In this document: positions 53,359 through 62,969 of the stretch, piece after piece
Position numbering within the stretch: position 1 is the stretch's first letter
Layout of the letters: each line of letters starts with the position of its first letter
Origin: Burkholderia sp. D-99
GTDB lineage: Bacteria; Pseudomonadota; Gammaproteobacteria; Burkholderiales; Burkholderiaceae
Length of the DNA: 64,000 nt
Direction of reading: 5' to 3'
Assembly (NCBI RefSeq): GCF_011605345.1
Contig: NZ_JAAOXM010000003.1
Span: 558,001-622,000, forward strand
Position numbers and translations under genes: made by a program
Notes under the pieces: generated by a model
Told to the model about the DNA's origin: nothing
The model's database searches: none
What the model saw: the letters and a program-made list of their open reading frames with translations, nothing else

Positions 53359-56300
53359 TTACTCCCCGGCGACGGCCGGCCCGCCGGAATTCCCGCGGCG
53401 GTTGCGCCGCTTCTCGCCCCAGACGCGGAAACGGTCCATGTACAGGTAGACGACCGGCGTCGTATAGAGCGTCAGCACCTGCGACACGATCAGGCCGCCG
53501 GCGATCGCGATCCCGAGCGGCGCACGCAGCTCGGCACCGTCGCCGTTGCCGAACGCGAGCGGCAGTGCGCCGAGGAGCGCTGCCATCGTCGTCATCATGA
53601 TCGGGCGGAAGCGCAGCAGGCACGCCTCGTGGATCGCGTCGAACGACGATTTGCCGTAGTTGCGCGTCTGGTCGATCGCGAAGTCGACCATCATGATCGC
53701 GTTCTTCTTCACGATGCCGATCAGCAGGATCACGCCGATCAGCGCGATGATGCTGAACTCGGTCTTGAACAGCAGCAGCGCGAGCAGCGCACCGACACCG
53801 GCCGACGGCAGCGTCGACAGGATCGTGATCGGGTGGATGTAGCTCTCGTACAGGATCCCGAGCACGATATAGACGGCCAGCAGCGCCGCGAGGATCAGGA
53901 TCGGCTGGTCGTTCATCGACTGCTGGAACGCCTGCGCGGTGCCCTGGAAGCTGCCGACGATGGTCGGCGGGACGCCGACCTGCGCCATCGTCTGATAGAT
54001 CACCTGCGTCGCCTGCGACAGCGACACGCCGGGCGGCAGGTTGAACGAGATGGTCGTCGCGACGAACAGCCCCTGGTGGTTGACCGACAGCGGCGTCGTG
54101 CTCGGCCCGAACGTCGCGATTGCCGACAGCGGGATCATCGTCGACTTCGACGTCGACACCGACGCACCCGACGACGCGCTCGACTTGCCGCTCGCGGCGA
54201 TCGAGTTGAGCGCCTGGTTGCGCGCGGAGTCCGACGCGATCGCCGCGGCGCTCTGCGCAGCCGTGCCGGCGCTCGACGTGCCGGCCGCGGTCGCGACGTA
54301 GGTGCCGGCAGCCGCGTTGGTGGTCTGCGAGCCGTTCGCGCTGCCGCCCGACGTGCTGACCCACACCTGGTTCAGCATCTCGGGGCTCTGCCAGTATTTC
54401 GGCGCGACTTCCATCACCACGTGGTACTGGTTCAGCGGGTTGTAGATCGTCGAGACCTGGCGCTGGCCGAATGCGTCGTACAGCGTATTGTCGATCTGCG
54501 CGGGCTTGATGCCGAACCGCGCGGCCGTCGCGCGGTCGATCGTCACCATCGCCTCGAGGCCGCCTTGCTGCTGGTCCGAGTTCACGTCGGTCAGCTCGGG
54601 GCGCTTCTGCAGCGCCTCGGTCAGGACCGGCCCCCACTTGTACAGGTCGGTGCTCGAATCGCCGAGCAGCGTGAACTGGTACTGTGCGTTGCTCTGCCGG
54701 CCACCGACGCGGATGTCCTGCGCGGCCTGCAGGAACGTACGCGCACCCGCGACGTCCGACAGCGGCGGGCGCAGTTGCTGGATCACCTGGTCGGCCGACA
54801 GCTTGCGCTCGGTGCGATCCTTCAGCGTGACGAACATGAAGCCCGAGTTGGTCTGCGTGCCGCCGGTGAAGCCCGCGACGCTCTTCACGTTCGGGTTGCT
54901 CTGCACGATCCGCATCATCTCGGAGAACTTCAGCTTCATCGCCTGGAACGACGTCGACTGGTCGGCCTGGATGCCGCCGATCATCAGCCCGGTGTCCTGC
55001 TGCGGGAAGAAGCCTTTCGGCACGACGATGTACAGGTAGACGTTCAGCCCGATCGTTGCGAACAGCGTCAGCAGGATCAGCAGCGGCCGGCGCAGCGCCC
55101 ACGACAGCGAGCGCTCGTAACCGCGCTGCATGCGGCTGAAACAGCGTTCCAGGAATCGCGCGAAGCGGCCTTCGCTCTGCGGCTCGTGCGACTCGGGGAG
55201 CAGGCGCGCGCACATCATCGGTGTCACCGTGAGCGACACCGCGAGCGATACGGCGATCGCGAGCGACAGCGTCAGCGCGAACTCGCGGAACAGGCGCCCG
55301 ACGATGCCGCCCATCAGCAGGATCGGCAGGAACACCGCGACGAGCGAAATGCTCATCGACAGCACCGTGAAGCCGACCTCGCGCGCGCCGTCGAACGCGG
55401 CCTGCATGCGCGACTTGCCGTTCTCGATGTGCCGCGAGATGTTCTCGAGCACGACGATCGCATCGTCGACGACGAAGCCGGTCGCGACGATCAACGCCAT
55501 CAGCGACAGGTTGTCGATCGAGAAGCCGAGCAGGTACATCGCGCCGAACGTGCCGATGATCGAGATCGGCACCGCGACGCTCGGGATCAGCGTCGCGCGC
55601 CAGTTGCGCAGGAACAGGAACACGACCATCACGACGAGGCTGACCGCGATCAGCAGCGTGTGCTCGGTGTCCTTCAGCGATGCGCGAATGGTGGTCGAGC
55701 GGTCGAGCACGGGCGTGACCGTGATGTCGGCCGGCAGCGACGCGGTGAGCTGCGGCAGCGCCGCGCGTACGCGGTCGATCGTATCGATGATGTTCGCGCC
55801 GGGCGAGCGGTAGAGGATCACGAGCACCGCGCGCTTGCCGTTCGACAGGCCGAGGTTGCGGAGATCCTCGACCGAATCGACGACGTCGGACAGGTCGGAC
55901 AGCCGCACGGCCGCGCCGTTGCGATACGCGACGACGAGGTCGCGGTACTGCGACGCCTCGGACGCCTGGTCGTTCGTATACAGCTGGTAGCGCTGCGGGC
56001 CGAATTCGATCGCGCCCTTCGGCGCGTTGGCGTTCGCGGAGGCAAGCGCCGCGCGCACGTCCTCGAGGCCGATCCCGTAGTGGAACAGCGCCTGTGGCTC
56101 GAGCTCGACGCGCACGGCCGGGTTCGCGGAGCCGCTCACCGACACCTGGCCGATCCCGTCGATCTGCGACAGCGACTGCTGCAGCACGGTCGACGCGGCG
56201 TCGTACAGCTTCGCGGGCGACGAGGTCTCCGACGTCAGCGACACGATCATGATCGGCGAGTCGGCCGGGTTGACCTTGCGGTAGGTCGGGTTGCTCTTCA

Positions 56301-56667
56301 GCGCGGCGGGCAGGTCGGCACGCGCCGCGTTGATCGCGGCCTGCACGTCGCGCGCGGCGCCGTCGATGTCGCGATTCAGGCCGAACTGCAGGATGATCCG
56401 GGCATTGCCGACCGTGCTCGTCGACGTCATTTCGGAGACGTCGGCGATCGAGCCGAGGTGCCGCTCCAGCGGGCTCGTCACGCTGGTCGCGACGGTCTCG
56501 GGGCTCGCGCCGGGCAGCGACGCCTGCACCGAGATGGTGGGGAAGTCGACCTGCGGCAGCGGCGACACCGGCAGCTTGACGAACGCGAACAGGCCCGCGA
56601 GCGCGACGCCGATCGCGAGCAGCGTCGTCGCGACGGGGCGGGTGATGAAGGGGCGCGACAGGTTCAT
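53359..56667 (-). CDS. mdtC: RND efflux pump, inner-membrane subunit (MdtC type)
   Basis: A 1102-residue HAE1-class RND transporter with the usual 12 transmembrane layout: [41 protein letters not shown] at the start, the second membrane block with [19 protein letters not shown] (proton-relay Asp pair) and [16 protein letters not shown] near the end. It is about 75 residues longer than typical MdtC because of a Ser/Ala/Thr-rich insertion at residues about 770-845 in the second periplasmic loop. The start at 56667 is 104 bases downstream of mdtB, unusual spacing with stable hairpins between. Pairs with MdtB to form a heterotrimer. Confidence 0.93.
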   Translation of the reverse strand: MNLSRPFITRPVATTLLAIGVALAGLFAFVKLPVSPLPQVDFPTISVQASLPGASPETVATSVTSPLERHLGSIADVSEMTSTSTVGNARIILQFGLNRDIDGAARDVQAAINAARADLPAALKSNPTYRKVNPADSPIMIVSLTSETSSPAKLYDAASTVLQQSLSQIDGIGQVSVSGSANPAVRVELEPQALFHYGIGLEDVRAALASANANAPKGAIEFGPQRYQLYTNDQASEASQYRDLVVAYRNGAAVRLSDLSDVVDSVEDLRNLGLSNGKRAVLVILYRSPGANIIDTIDRVRAALPQLTASLPADITVTPVLDRSTTIRASLKDTEHTLLIAVSLVVMVVFLFLRNWRATLIPSVAVPISIIGTFGAMYLLGFSIDNLSLMALIVATGFVVDDAIVVLENISRHIENGKSRMQAAFDGAREVGFTVLSMSISLVAVFLPILLMGGIVGRLFREFALTLSLAIAVSLAVSLTVTPMMCARLLPESHEPQSEGRFARFLERCFSRMQRGYERSLSWALRRPLLILLTLFATIGLNVYLYIVVPKGFFPQQDTGLMIGGIQADQSTSFQAMKLKFSEMMRIVQSNPNVKSVAGFTGGTQTNSGFMFVTLKDRTERKLSADQVIQQLRPPLSDVAGARTFLQAAQDIRVGGRQSNAQYQFTLLGDSSTDLYKWGPVLTEALQKRPELTDVNSDQQQGGLEAMVTIDRATAARFGIKPAQIDNTLYDAFGQRQVSTIYNPLNQYHVVMEVAPKYWQSPEMLNQVWVSTSGGSANGSQTTNAAAGTYVATAAGTSSAGTAAQSAAAIASDSARNQALNSIAASGKSSASSGASVSTSKSTMIPLSAIATFGPSTTPLSVNHQGLFVATTISFNLPPGVSLSQATQVIYQTMAQVGVPPTIVGSFQGTAQAFQQSMNDQPILILAALLAVYIVLGILYESYIHPITILSTLPSAGVGALLALLLFKTEFSIIALIGVILLIGIVKKNAIMMVDFAIDQTRNYGKSSFDAIHEACLLRFRPIMMTTMAALLGALPLAFGNGDGAELRAPLGIAIAGGLIVSQVLTLYTTPVVYLYMDRFRVWGEKRRNRRGNSGGPAVAGE

Positions 56668-56699
56668 GTCGGCACTCGCTGGGCCGCCGCGTGTTCCGA

Positions 56700-56781
56700 C
56701 GGATGCGTTTTCGGGAGATGGGGGGGCTGCGCCCCCCCACGCGAACGAAGTGAGCGTGGGGGTCGTTTCATTTACGCATCC
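56700..56781 (-). repeat. Nested hairpins between mdtB and mdtC
   Basis: Within the 104-base gap: GGGGGGGC-TGC-GCCCCCCC (56720-56738, plus coordinates), an overlapping competing stem CCCCCACGC with GCGTGGGGG (56734-56762, 11-base loop), and outer arms CGGATGCGT (56700-56708) and ACGCATCCG (56773-56781), the last one reaching into the end of mdtB. It should form a stable stem in mdtBC mRNA. Confidence 0.7.
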
Positions 56782-59700
56782 GTGCGCTTGCCGGCATGGG
56801 GGCCGTGGCGTTCGAACCAGCCGCGCACACGGCGCGCGAGCGAGTCGAAGCCGAGGTAGATCACGGGTGTCGTGAACAGCGTCAGCACCTGCGACACGAT
56901 CAGGCCGCCGGCGATCGCGACCCCGAGCGGCTGGCGCAGCTCGGAGCCCGCGCCGGAGCCGATGATCAGCGGCACAGCGCCGAGCAGCGCGGCGAGCGTC
57001 GTCATCAGGATCGGCCGGAAGCGCAGCAGGCACGCCTGGTAGATCGCCTCGCGCGGCGGCTTGCCTTCGACGCGCTCGGCCTCGAGCGCGAAGTCGATCA
57101 TCATGATCGCGTTCTTCTTCACGATACCGATCAGCAGCACGATGCCGATGATCCCGATGATGTCGAGGTCGTGCCCGGTGATCATCAGCGCGAGCAACGC
57201 GCCGACGCCGGCCGACGGCAGCGTCGACAGGATCGTGATCGGATGGATGTAGCTCTCGTACAGCACGCCGAGCACGATGTACATCGTGATGACCGCCGCG
57301 AGGATCAGGAACAGCTGGTTCGACAGCGATGCCTGGAACGCGAGCGCCGCGCCCTGGAAGCGCGTCTGGAACGACGCGGGCAGCCCGATGTCCTTCTCGG
57401 CGGCGTCGATCGCCTTGACCGCCTCGCCGAGCGATGCGCCTGCCGCGAGGTTGAACGAGATGGTGGTCGACGGGAACTGCGACAGGTGCGCGACCAGCAG
57501 CGGCGACGGCCGCTCGTGGAACGACGCGATCGACGACAGCGGCACCTGGCCGCCACCGGCCGACGGCAGGTAGATGTCGTTCAGCGATTGCGCGTAGTGC
57601 TGCTCCTTCGGCTCGGACTCGAGAATCACGCGATACTGGTTCGACTGCGTGAAGATCGTCGACACGATGCGCTGGCCGAACGCGTCGTACAGCGCGTTGT
57701 CGACGGTCGCCGGCGTGATGCCGAAGCGCGCGGCGCTCGCACGGTCAATCTCGATGTAGACGGACTGGCCGTTGCTCTGCAGGTCGGTCGCGACGTCGGC
57801 GAGCGACGGCTCCTGCTGCAGCCGTGCGATGAGCTTCGGCACCCAGGTCGCGAATTCTTCCGAGTTCGGGCTCGTCAGCATGAACTGGTACTGCGTCGGG
57901 CTGACGGTCGAGTCGATCGTCAGATCCTGCACCGACTGCATGAAGAGCGAGATGCCGGTGATGTTCGACACACGATGCTGCAGGTCGCGGATGATCTGTG
58001 CGGCCGTTTCGGAACGGTCGTCGCGCGCCTTCAGGTTGATCAGCATCCGGCCGCTGTTCAGCGTGATGTTGCTGCCGTCGACGCCGATGAACGACGTGAG
58101 GCTCTCGACGTTCGGATCCTTCAGGATTTCGGCCGCGAGCGCCTGCTGGCGCTCGGCCATCGCGCCGTACGAGATCGACTGCGGCGCCTGCGTGATCGCC
58201 TGGATCACGCCGGTATCCTGCGCGGGGAAGAAGCCCTTCGGCACGTAGACGTACAGCAGCCCGGTCAGCACGAGCGTCAGCACGGCAACCACGAGCGTCG
58301 AGCCCTGGCGGTTCAGCACCCATTCGAGCGCGACCGCGTAGCGCGCGATCACCCAGTCGATCGCCCGGTGCACGCGCGCCTCGAAGCGATGGCTCTCGGG
58401 CGGCGGCGAATGGCGCAGCAGCTTCGCGCACATCATCGGCACGAGCGTGAGCGACACGATCGCCGAGATCACGATCGTCACCGCGAGCGTGATCGCGAAT
58501 TCGTGGAAGAGGCGCCCGACCACGTCGCCCATGAACAGCAGCGGGATCAGCACCGCGATCAGCGACACCGTCAGCGAGATGATCGTGAAGCCGATCTGTT
58601 TCGAGCCCTTCAGCGCGGCCTCGAGCCCCGATTCGCCTTCCTCGACGTAGCGCGCGATGTTCTCGATCATCACGATCGCGTCGTCGACGACGAAGCCGGT
58701 CGCGATGGTGAGCGCCATCAGCGACAGGTTGTTCAACGAGAAGCCGGCCATGTACATCACCGCGAGCGTGCCGATCAGCGACAGCGGCACCGACAGGCTC
58801 GGGATGATCGTCGCGTAGACGTTCGCGAGGAACAGGTACATCACCAGCACGACGAGCCCGACCGCGACCAGCAGTTCGAACTGCACGTCGCGCACGGCGG
58901 CGCGGATCATCGTCGTGCGGTCGGTGACGATCTGCACGTCGAGCGCGGCCGGCAGCGTTTCCTGCAGCTTCGGCAGCTGCGCCTTGATCGCGTCCACCGT
59001 CTGGATCACGTTCGCGCCCGGCTGGCGCTGCACGTTCAGGATGATCGCGGGCTCCGAATTCACCCAGGCGCCGAGCTTGGTGTTCTCCGAGCCGGCGACG
59101 ACCGTCGCGACGTCGGTGAGCATCACCGGGCGGCCGTTCTTGTAGGCGACGACGGCGCTGTTGTACTGGTCGGCGCTCGTGAGCTGGTCGTTCGCGTTGA
59201 TCGTGTAGGCGCGCGTCGGGCCGTCGAAGTTGCCCTTCGGCGTGTTCACGTTCAGGTTCGAGATCGTCGTGCGCAGGTCGTCGAGGTTCATTCCGTACTG
59301 CGCGAGCGCGGTCGGGTTCGCCTGGATCCGCACGGCCGGGCGGTTGCCGCCCGACAGGCTGACGAGGCCGACGCCCGCGACCTGCGAGATCTTCATCGCG
59401 AGGCGCGTGTCGGCGAGGTCCTGCACCTGCGTGAGCGGCAGCGTCTTCGACGTGACGGCGAGCGTGATCACCGGCGCGTCGGCCGGGTTGACCTTCGCAT
59501 AGATCGGCGGGGCAGGGAGGTCGGACGGCAGCAGGTTGCCCGCGGCGTTGATCGCGGCCTGCACTTCCTGTTCGGCGATGTCGAGCGGCAGGTCGAGCGA
59601 GAACTGCAGCGTGATCACGGACGAGCCGGCCGAACTCTGCGACGACATCTGGTTCAGCGACGGCATCTGCCCGAACTGCCGTTCGAGCGGCGCGGTGACC

Positions 59701-59885
59701 GACGAGGTCATCACCTCCGGGCTCGCGCCCGGGTAGAAGGTCTGGACCTGGATCGTCGGGTAGTCGACTTCCGGCAGTGCGGCGAGCGGCAGGAAGCGTA
59801 GCGCGACGAGACCGGCCAGCATGATCGCCGCCATCAGGAGGGCGGTGCCGACCGGCCGGAGAATGAAGAGGCGGGATGGATTCAT
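56772..59885 (-). CDS. mdtB: RND efflux pump, inner-membrane subunit (MdtB type)
   Basis: A 1037-residue HAE1-class RND transporter of normal length. Recognisable parts: [43 protein letters not shown] at the start, [20 protein letters not shown] (proton-relay Asp-Asp), [22 protein letters not shown] and the closing [22 protein letters not shown]. Its start lies 15 bases after the mdtA stop, so mdtA-mdtB is tightly packed. MdtB and MdtC act together with the MdtA adaptor and an outer membrane channel that is not encoded here. Confidence 0.94.
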   Translation of the reverse strand: MNPSRLFILRPVGTALLMAAIMLAGLVALRFLPLAALPEVDYPTIQVQTFYPGASPEVMTSSVTAPLERQFGQMPSLNQMSSQSSAGSSVITLQFSLDLPLDIAEQEVQAAINAAGNLLPSDLPAPPIYAKVNPADAPVITLAVTSKTLPLTQVQDLADTRLAMKISQVAGVGLVSLSGGNRPAVRIQANPTALAQYGMNLDDLRTTISNLNVNTPKGNFDGPTRAYTINANDQLTSADQYNSAVVAYKNGRPVMLTDVATVVAGSENTKLGAWVNSEPAIILNVQRQPGANVIQTVDAIKAQLPKLQETLPAALDVQIVTDRTTMIRAAVRDVQFELLVAVGLVVLVMYLFLANVYATIIPSLSVPLSLIGTLAVMYMAGFSLNNLSLMALTIATGFVVDDAIVMIENIARYVEEGESGLEAALKGSKQIGFTIISLTVSLIAVLIPLLFMGDVVGRLFHEFAITLAVTIVISAIVSLTLVPMMCAKLLRHSPPPESHRFEARVHRAIDWVIARYAVALEWVLNRQGSTLVVAVLTLVLTGLLYVYVPKGFFPAQDTGVIQAITQAPQSISYGAMAERQQALAAEILKDPNVESLTSFIGVDGSNITLNSGRMLINLKARDDRSETAAQIIRDLQHRVSNITGISLFMQSVQDLTIDSTVSPTQYQFMLTSPNSEEFATWVPKLIARLQQEPSLADVATDLQSNGQSVYIEIDRASAARFGITPATVDNALYDAFGQRIVSTIFTQSNQYRVILESEPKEQHYAQSLNDIYLPSAGGGQVPLSSIASFHERPSPLLVAHLSQFPSTTISFNLAAGASLGEAVKAIDAAEKDIGLPASFQTRFQGAALAFQASLSNQLFLILAAVITMYIVLGVLYESYIHPITILSTLPSAGVGALLALMITGHDLDIIGIIGIVLLIGIVKKNAIMMIDFALEAERVEGKPPREAIYQACLLRFRPILMTTLAALLGAVPLIIGSGAGSELRQPLGVAIAGGLIVSQVLTLFTTPVIYLGFDSLARRVRGWFERHGPHAGKRTDA

Positions 59886-59900
59886 CGAGCGGCCCGCGCG

Positions 59901-61271
59901 TTACTGGGCCGCGGGGGCCGCTGCCTGCGACGCGCCGTGCTTGTGCCCGCCGCGATGGCCGTCGGCGCCCGATGCACCCGACGCCGCACCGGCGCCGCGC
60001 GCGCCCGACGCGCCTTTCGGCTTGTCGGCCGGGATCGAGATCTTCGCGCCTTCGCGCAGGCGGTCGGAGCCGTCGGTCACCACGCGCTCGCCGAGCGACA
60101 CGCCGCTGGCGATGCTCGTGCGTTCGCCGTCGACCGGGCCGATCGTGACCTTGCGCACCGTCACCGTGTTGTCGGGTTTCACGACGTAGACGAACTGGCC
60201 GATCGAGCCGGTCAGTACCGCGGACGTCGGCACGATCGTCGCATTGCGCAGCACGTCGACGAGCAGGCGTGTGTTCACGAACTGATTCGGGAACAGCATG
60301 CCTGCCTTGTTATCGAAGTTCGCGCGCAGCTTGACCGTGCCCGTGCTCGTGTCGATCTGGTTGTCGAGGGTCGCGAGCGAGCCCGTCTCGAGCGGCACCG
60401 TGTTGTTGCGGTTGTACGCGGTGACCGACAGCGTCTGGCCCGCGTTCACCTGCTTGAGGATCTGCGGCAGGTTGTCTTCCGACGTCGTGAAGATCACGCT
60501 CATCGGCTGCAGCTGCGTGATCACGACGAGGCCGTTGGAATCGCCCGGCGTCACGTAGTTGCCGGGGTCGACCTGGCGCAGGCCGACGCGGCCCGACACC
60601 GGCGCGGTGATGCGCGCATACGTGAGGTTCAGCTTCGCGGAATCGATCGCGGCCTGGTCGGTCTTCACCGCGCCTTCGTATTGCTTGACGAGCGAAGCCT
60701 GCGTATCGACGGTCTGCGACGCGATCGAGTCCTGCGACAGCAGCGTCTGGTAGCGCTTCAGGTCGAGGCGGGCCGTCGCGAGCAGCGCCGAGTCGCGCGC
60801 GTGCGTGCCTTCGGCGTTTTCGAGCGACACCTGGTACGGGCGCGGGTCGATCTGCGCGAGCACATCGCCTTTCTTGACGATCTGGCCTTCCTGGAACGAG
60901 ACCGACTGCAGGTAGCCCGACAGCTGCGTCTTGACCGTCACGTTCGCGAGCGGCGTGACGGTGCCGAGCGCGGACAGCACGATCGGCATTTCGCCCTGCG
61001 TCGCGGTCGCGACCTGCACGGGCTGCGGAACGTTCGCCATCGCGGCGGGGCCGCCACGGCCGCGGTGGCCGCCGGCACCACTGGCGGCGCTTGCGCCCGC
61101 GCCCGTCGCGGCACTGCCGGCCGCCGGCGTACGGTTCCACGGGTGCCACCACAGCAGGCCGCCGATGACGACGACCGCAAGCGCCCCGGCCATCAGCGTG
61201 CGGCGCGGGCGCCGTGCGGCGGGAGACGCGGGATCTTTCGAAGGAGGCGTGGGCTTTTGTTCGTTATCCAT
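59901..61271 (-). CDS. mdtA: RND efflux pump, periplasmic adaptor subunit (MdtA type)
   Basis: A 456-residue membrane-fusion protein. It has an N-terminal membrane anchor (LMAGALAVVVIGGLLWWHP), a biotinyl-lipoyl-like region (VTVKTQLSGYLQSVSFQEGQIVKKGDVLAQIDPRPYQ), an alpha-hairpin (LLATARLDLKRYQTLLSQDSIASQTVDTQ), beta-barrel and MP domains (VSGRVGLRQVDPGNYVTPGD). The C-terminus is low-complexity, rich in Gly, Ala and His. It connects MdtB/C to an outer membrane channel. It opens the mdtABC operon, with an IclR-family gene upstream in the same direction. Confidence 0.93.
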   Translation of the reverse strand: MDNEQKPTPPSKDPASPAARRPRRTLMAGALAVVVIGGLLWWHPWNRTPAAGSAATGAGASAASGAGGHRGRGGPAAMANVPQPVQVATATQGEMPIVLSALGTVTPLANVTVKTQLSGYLQSVSFQEGQIVKKGDVLAQIDPRPYQVSLENAEGTHARDSALLATARLDLKRYQTLLSQDSIASQTVDTQASLVKQYEGAVKTDQAAIDSAKLNLTYARITAPVSGRVGLRQVDPGNYVTPGDSNGLVVITQLQPMSVIFTTSEDNLPQILKQVNAGQTLSVTAYNRNNTVPLETGSLATLDNQIDTSTGTVKLRANFDNKAGMLFPNQFVNTRLLVDVLRNATIVPTSAVLTGSIGQFVYVVKPDNTVTVRKVTIGPVDGERTSIASGVSLGERVVTDGSDRLREGAKISIPADKPKGASGARGAGAASGASGADGHRGGHKHGASQAAAPAAQ

Positions 61272-61524
61272 CGTGTTCTGTCAGGAAGACGGCGCGGCGT
61301 GCCGGAAATCGGACTGCTAGGCTGCGCGTGAGCGGGCGGTGCCGGGAGGGGGCGCCCGGCTCGGTCCGGGGCCCCGCCGGCCTGCGCGGGAAAAGAGCGG
61401 TGCGCACCGCGAAGGCGGCGCGACGATGGGCATGATCCTACGTCCCGTCCCCGTTACAGTCCAGTGGTCTATCTTTCATCGGGTTACGGTCGTTACAGAA
61501 CACGACAGAACGATGACGAATCGA

Positions 61525-62349
61525 TTACACGGTGTGCCGCCGGGCCGGTGCGCCGCCGATCTCGCGGGTGATTTTCGCGATGCATTCGTGCAGCGCGGGC
61601 ACCACGTGTTCGTGCAGCCATTCGGGCGGGCACTGGTGCGACGCGCCACCGCAATTCACCGAATAGCGTTGGCCCGACGGGCCGACGAAACCGGCCGCGA
61701 CGGCATTCAGGCCCTCGCGCCATTCGCCGATCGCGATTGCATGGCCGTCGCGCATTGCGTCGTCCAGCGCGGGGTTCAGGCGCGCGGACACATGCGGCCA
61801 GTCGTCGCCCGCCGTGGTGCGCAGCGACTCGAGCAGCAGGCGGCGTTCGTCGTCCTCGAGTGCGGCGAGATACGCACGCCCCACCGCGGTGCGCGCGATG
61901 TCCATCCGCGAGCCGATCTCGAGACGCGTGACGAGCACGGCCGAGCGCGGCCGGATCACGTCGATCGCGACCATGTCGAGCCGGTCGCGCACCGCGAGGT
62001 GCACGGACAGCGACGTGCGTTCGGCCAGCTCGATCATGAACGGCCGCGAACGCGCGCGGATGTCGAAGTTGCGCAGGAAGCCGTGGCTCAGTTCGAGTAC
62101 CGACGCGGTGAGCACGAAGCGCTCGCTGTCGGGCAACTGGAACAGGAAGCCGGCGCTGACGAGCGTCGCGGTGATGCGCGAGACGGTCGGCTTCGGGATG
62201 CCGGTCAGTTCGGTCAGCTCGCGGTTGCTGACGGGCGCGTCGGCAGCCGCGATGCGACGCAACACGGCGAGGCCGCGGGCGAGGGCGGTGATCTCGTCGG
62301 GCGAGGATTCACGGTCCCGCGACGCGGGAGAGGTTACAGTTGTCGACAC
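61525..62349 (-). CDS. IclR-family transcriptional regulator
   Basis: A 274-residue regulator with winged HTH at about residues 20-80 (LARGLAVLRRIAAADAPVSNRELTELTGIPKPTVSRITATLVSAGF) and an effector-binding domain at about 95-260 (LSVHLAVRDRLDMVAIDVIRP, GRAYLAALEDDERRLLLESL, WREGLNAVAAGFVGPSGQRYSVNCGG). It ends 253 bases upstream of mdtA in the same direction. It could regulate the pump, itself, or the small RNA locus it faces; two GAAA-N5-TTTC palindromes lie upstream of it. Family members respond to aromatic or organic acids. Confidence 0.9.
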   Translation of the reverse strand: MSTTVTSPASRDRESSPDEITALARGLAVLRRIAAADAPVSNRELTELTGIPKPTVSRITATLVSAGFLFQLPDSERFVLTASVLELSHGFLRNFDIRARSRPFMIELAERTSLSVHLAVRDRLDMVAIDVIRPRSAVLVTRLEIGSRMDIARTAVGRAYLAALEDDERRLLLESLRTTAGDDWPHVSARLNPALDDAMRDGHAIAIGEWREGLNAVAAGFVGPSGQRYSVNCGGASHQCPPEWLHEHVVPALHECIAKITREIGGAPARRHTV

Positions 62350-62369
62350 GAGGGATTCTCTCTATTTCC

Positions 62370-62382
62370 GAAACTCGATTTC
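62370..62382. promoter_or_regulatory. Palindrome GAAA-CTCGA-TTTC upstream of iclR
   Basis: A 13-bp dyad, 20 bases upstream of the IclR start. The sequence around it (CGAAACTCGATTTCA) resembles a second copy at 62578. Candidate operator. Confidence 0.4.
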
Positions 62383-62535
62383 AATTTTGTTGGTATTGTA
62401 GGACTATTGTCAAAGGATGCATGTTCTGCAGGTGAACCGGTCATTGGATGAGATTTTACGGGTTCACCCTTGGTTTATTAGGAAAACGCTCAAATGTGCG
62501 TTGCCACAAAGTGCATGAACCGGTGCAAATACCGC

Positions 62536-62590
62536 TTGACTTGTCGGGCGGAAACGGAAAGAATGTCTCACGTTTTCGAAACATCGTTTC
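62536..62590 (+). promoter_or_regulatory. Promoter with candidate operator, plus strand
   Basis: TTGACT (62536-62541), a 17-base spacer and AAGAAT (62559-62564) suggest a start near 62571. The palindrome GAAA-CATCG-TTTC (62578-62590) covers about +8 to +20, an effective repressor site. The sequence CGAAACATCGTTTCA nearly repeats the one at 62370. Confidence 0.5.
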
Positions 62591-62697
62591 ACGAGTTTAA
62601 CCGGCAACGGTGTTTCGCGCAGTCTCTCAGGTTCTAGCACGGCCCTCGGAATGGCTAGAACTTTTTTAGCGCCACGGTCTCCGTGGCGCTTTTTTTT
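62571..62697 (+). ncRNA. Candidate small RNA, about 127 bases
   Basis: The region from the predicted start to the second of two tandem terminators carries no convincing reading frame. Terminator 1 is GTTCTAGC with GCTAGAAC around 15 bases, then six T (62631-62667); terminator 2 is AGCGCCACGG, loop TCT, CCGTGGCGCT, then a T run (62668-62697). It is isolated between iclR and phoX. Prediction only; expression is untested. Confidence 0.5.
62631..62697 (+). terminator. Two tandem rho-independent terminators
   Basis: First hairpin 8 bp followed by six T; second hairpin 10 bp perfect followed by seven T. Both point to the plus strand; the second lacks an A run on its left, so it does not serve the minus strand. 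Confidence 0.85.
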
Positions 62698-62820
62698 GCC
62701 TGTCTTTCTGCTCGTCCGCCCGGACGCGTCAGACCCGTATTATCCCCCGATCGTCGAAAGCCCCCGTTCGAACCCGTGCGGCGTCTCTTTGCGCGTGCGC
62801 GTTACGCGATTCGCGTGCGT

Positions 62821-62856
62821 AAAAAAAAGCGCGATGCCCGCACAGGGCATCGCGCA
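62821..62856 (-). terminator. Rho-independent terminator of phoX
   Basis: On the minus strand GCGCGATGCCC, loop TGTGC, GGGCATCGCGC, then eight T. An 11-bp perfect stem, 114 bases after the phoX stop. Confidence 0.9.
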
Positions 62857-62899
62857 TCAAACGGCGTGGAGCGCCGACGAATGAACGGTGATGAAGAAA

Positions 62900-62941
62900 G
62901 GGGCGCCCGGCTAGGGACGCCCGGTTAGGGGCGCCCGGCCA
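62900..62941. repeat. Tandem repeat array, three 14-bp units, downstream of phoX
   Basis: GGGGCGCCCGGCTA, GGGACGCCCGGTTA and GGGGCGCCCGGCCA at 62900, 62914 and 62928. Read in the direction of phoX, two of the three units start with TAA or TAG. It lies 28 bases beyond the phoX stop, between it and the terminator. Confidence 0.75.
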
Positions 62942-62969
62942 GGAGGCGGATCCTCCTCGCGTGGCCCGG

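Noticed and set aside
53314..56859. A 1181-codon open frame on the plus strand opposite mdtC
   Set aside because: It mirrors the RND gene, is made of Arg, His and Asp-rich low-complexity sequence and has no domain; typical of the antisense of GC-rich genes.
56796..59801. A 1001-codon open frame opposite mdtB
   Set aside because: Same reason: antisense of a well-supported gene with GC-rich third positions, no recognisable motif.
61441..61500. Repeated GTTACAG words (61453, 61492 and a related GGTTACGG) upstream of mdtA
   Set aside because: Short, unevenly spaced and not palindromic; too weak to call an operator.
62651..62884. A 77-codon frame downstream of the candidate small RNA
   Set aside because: It begins inside the terminators, has no ribosome binding site and runs through the phoX terminator.
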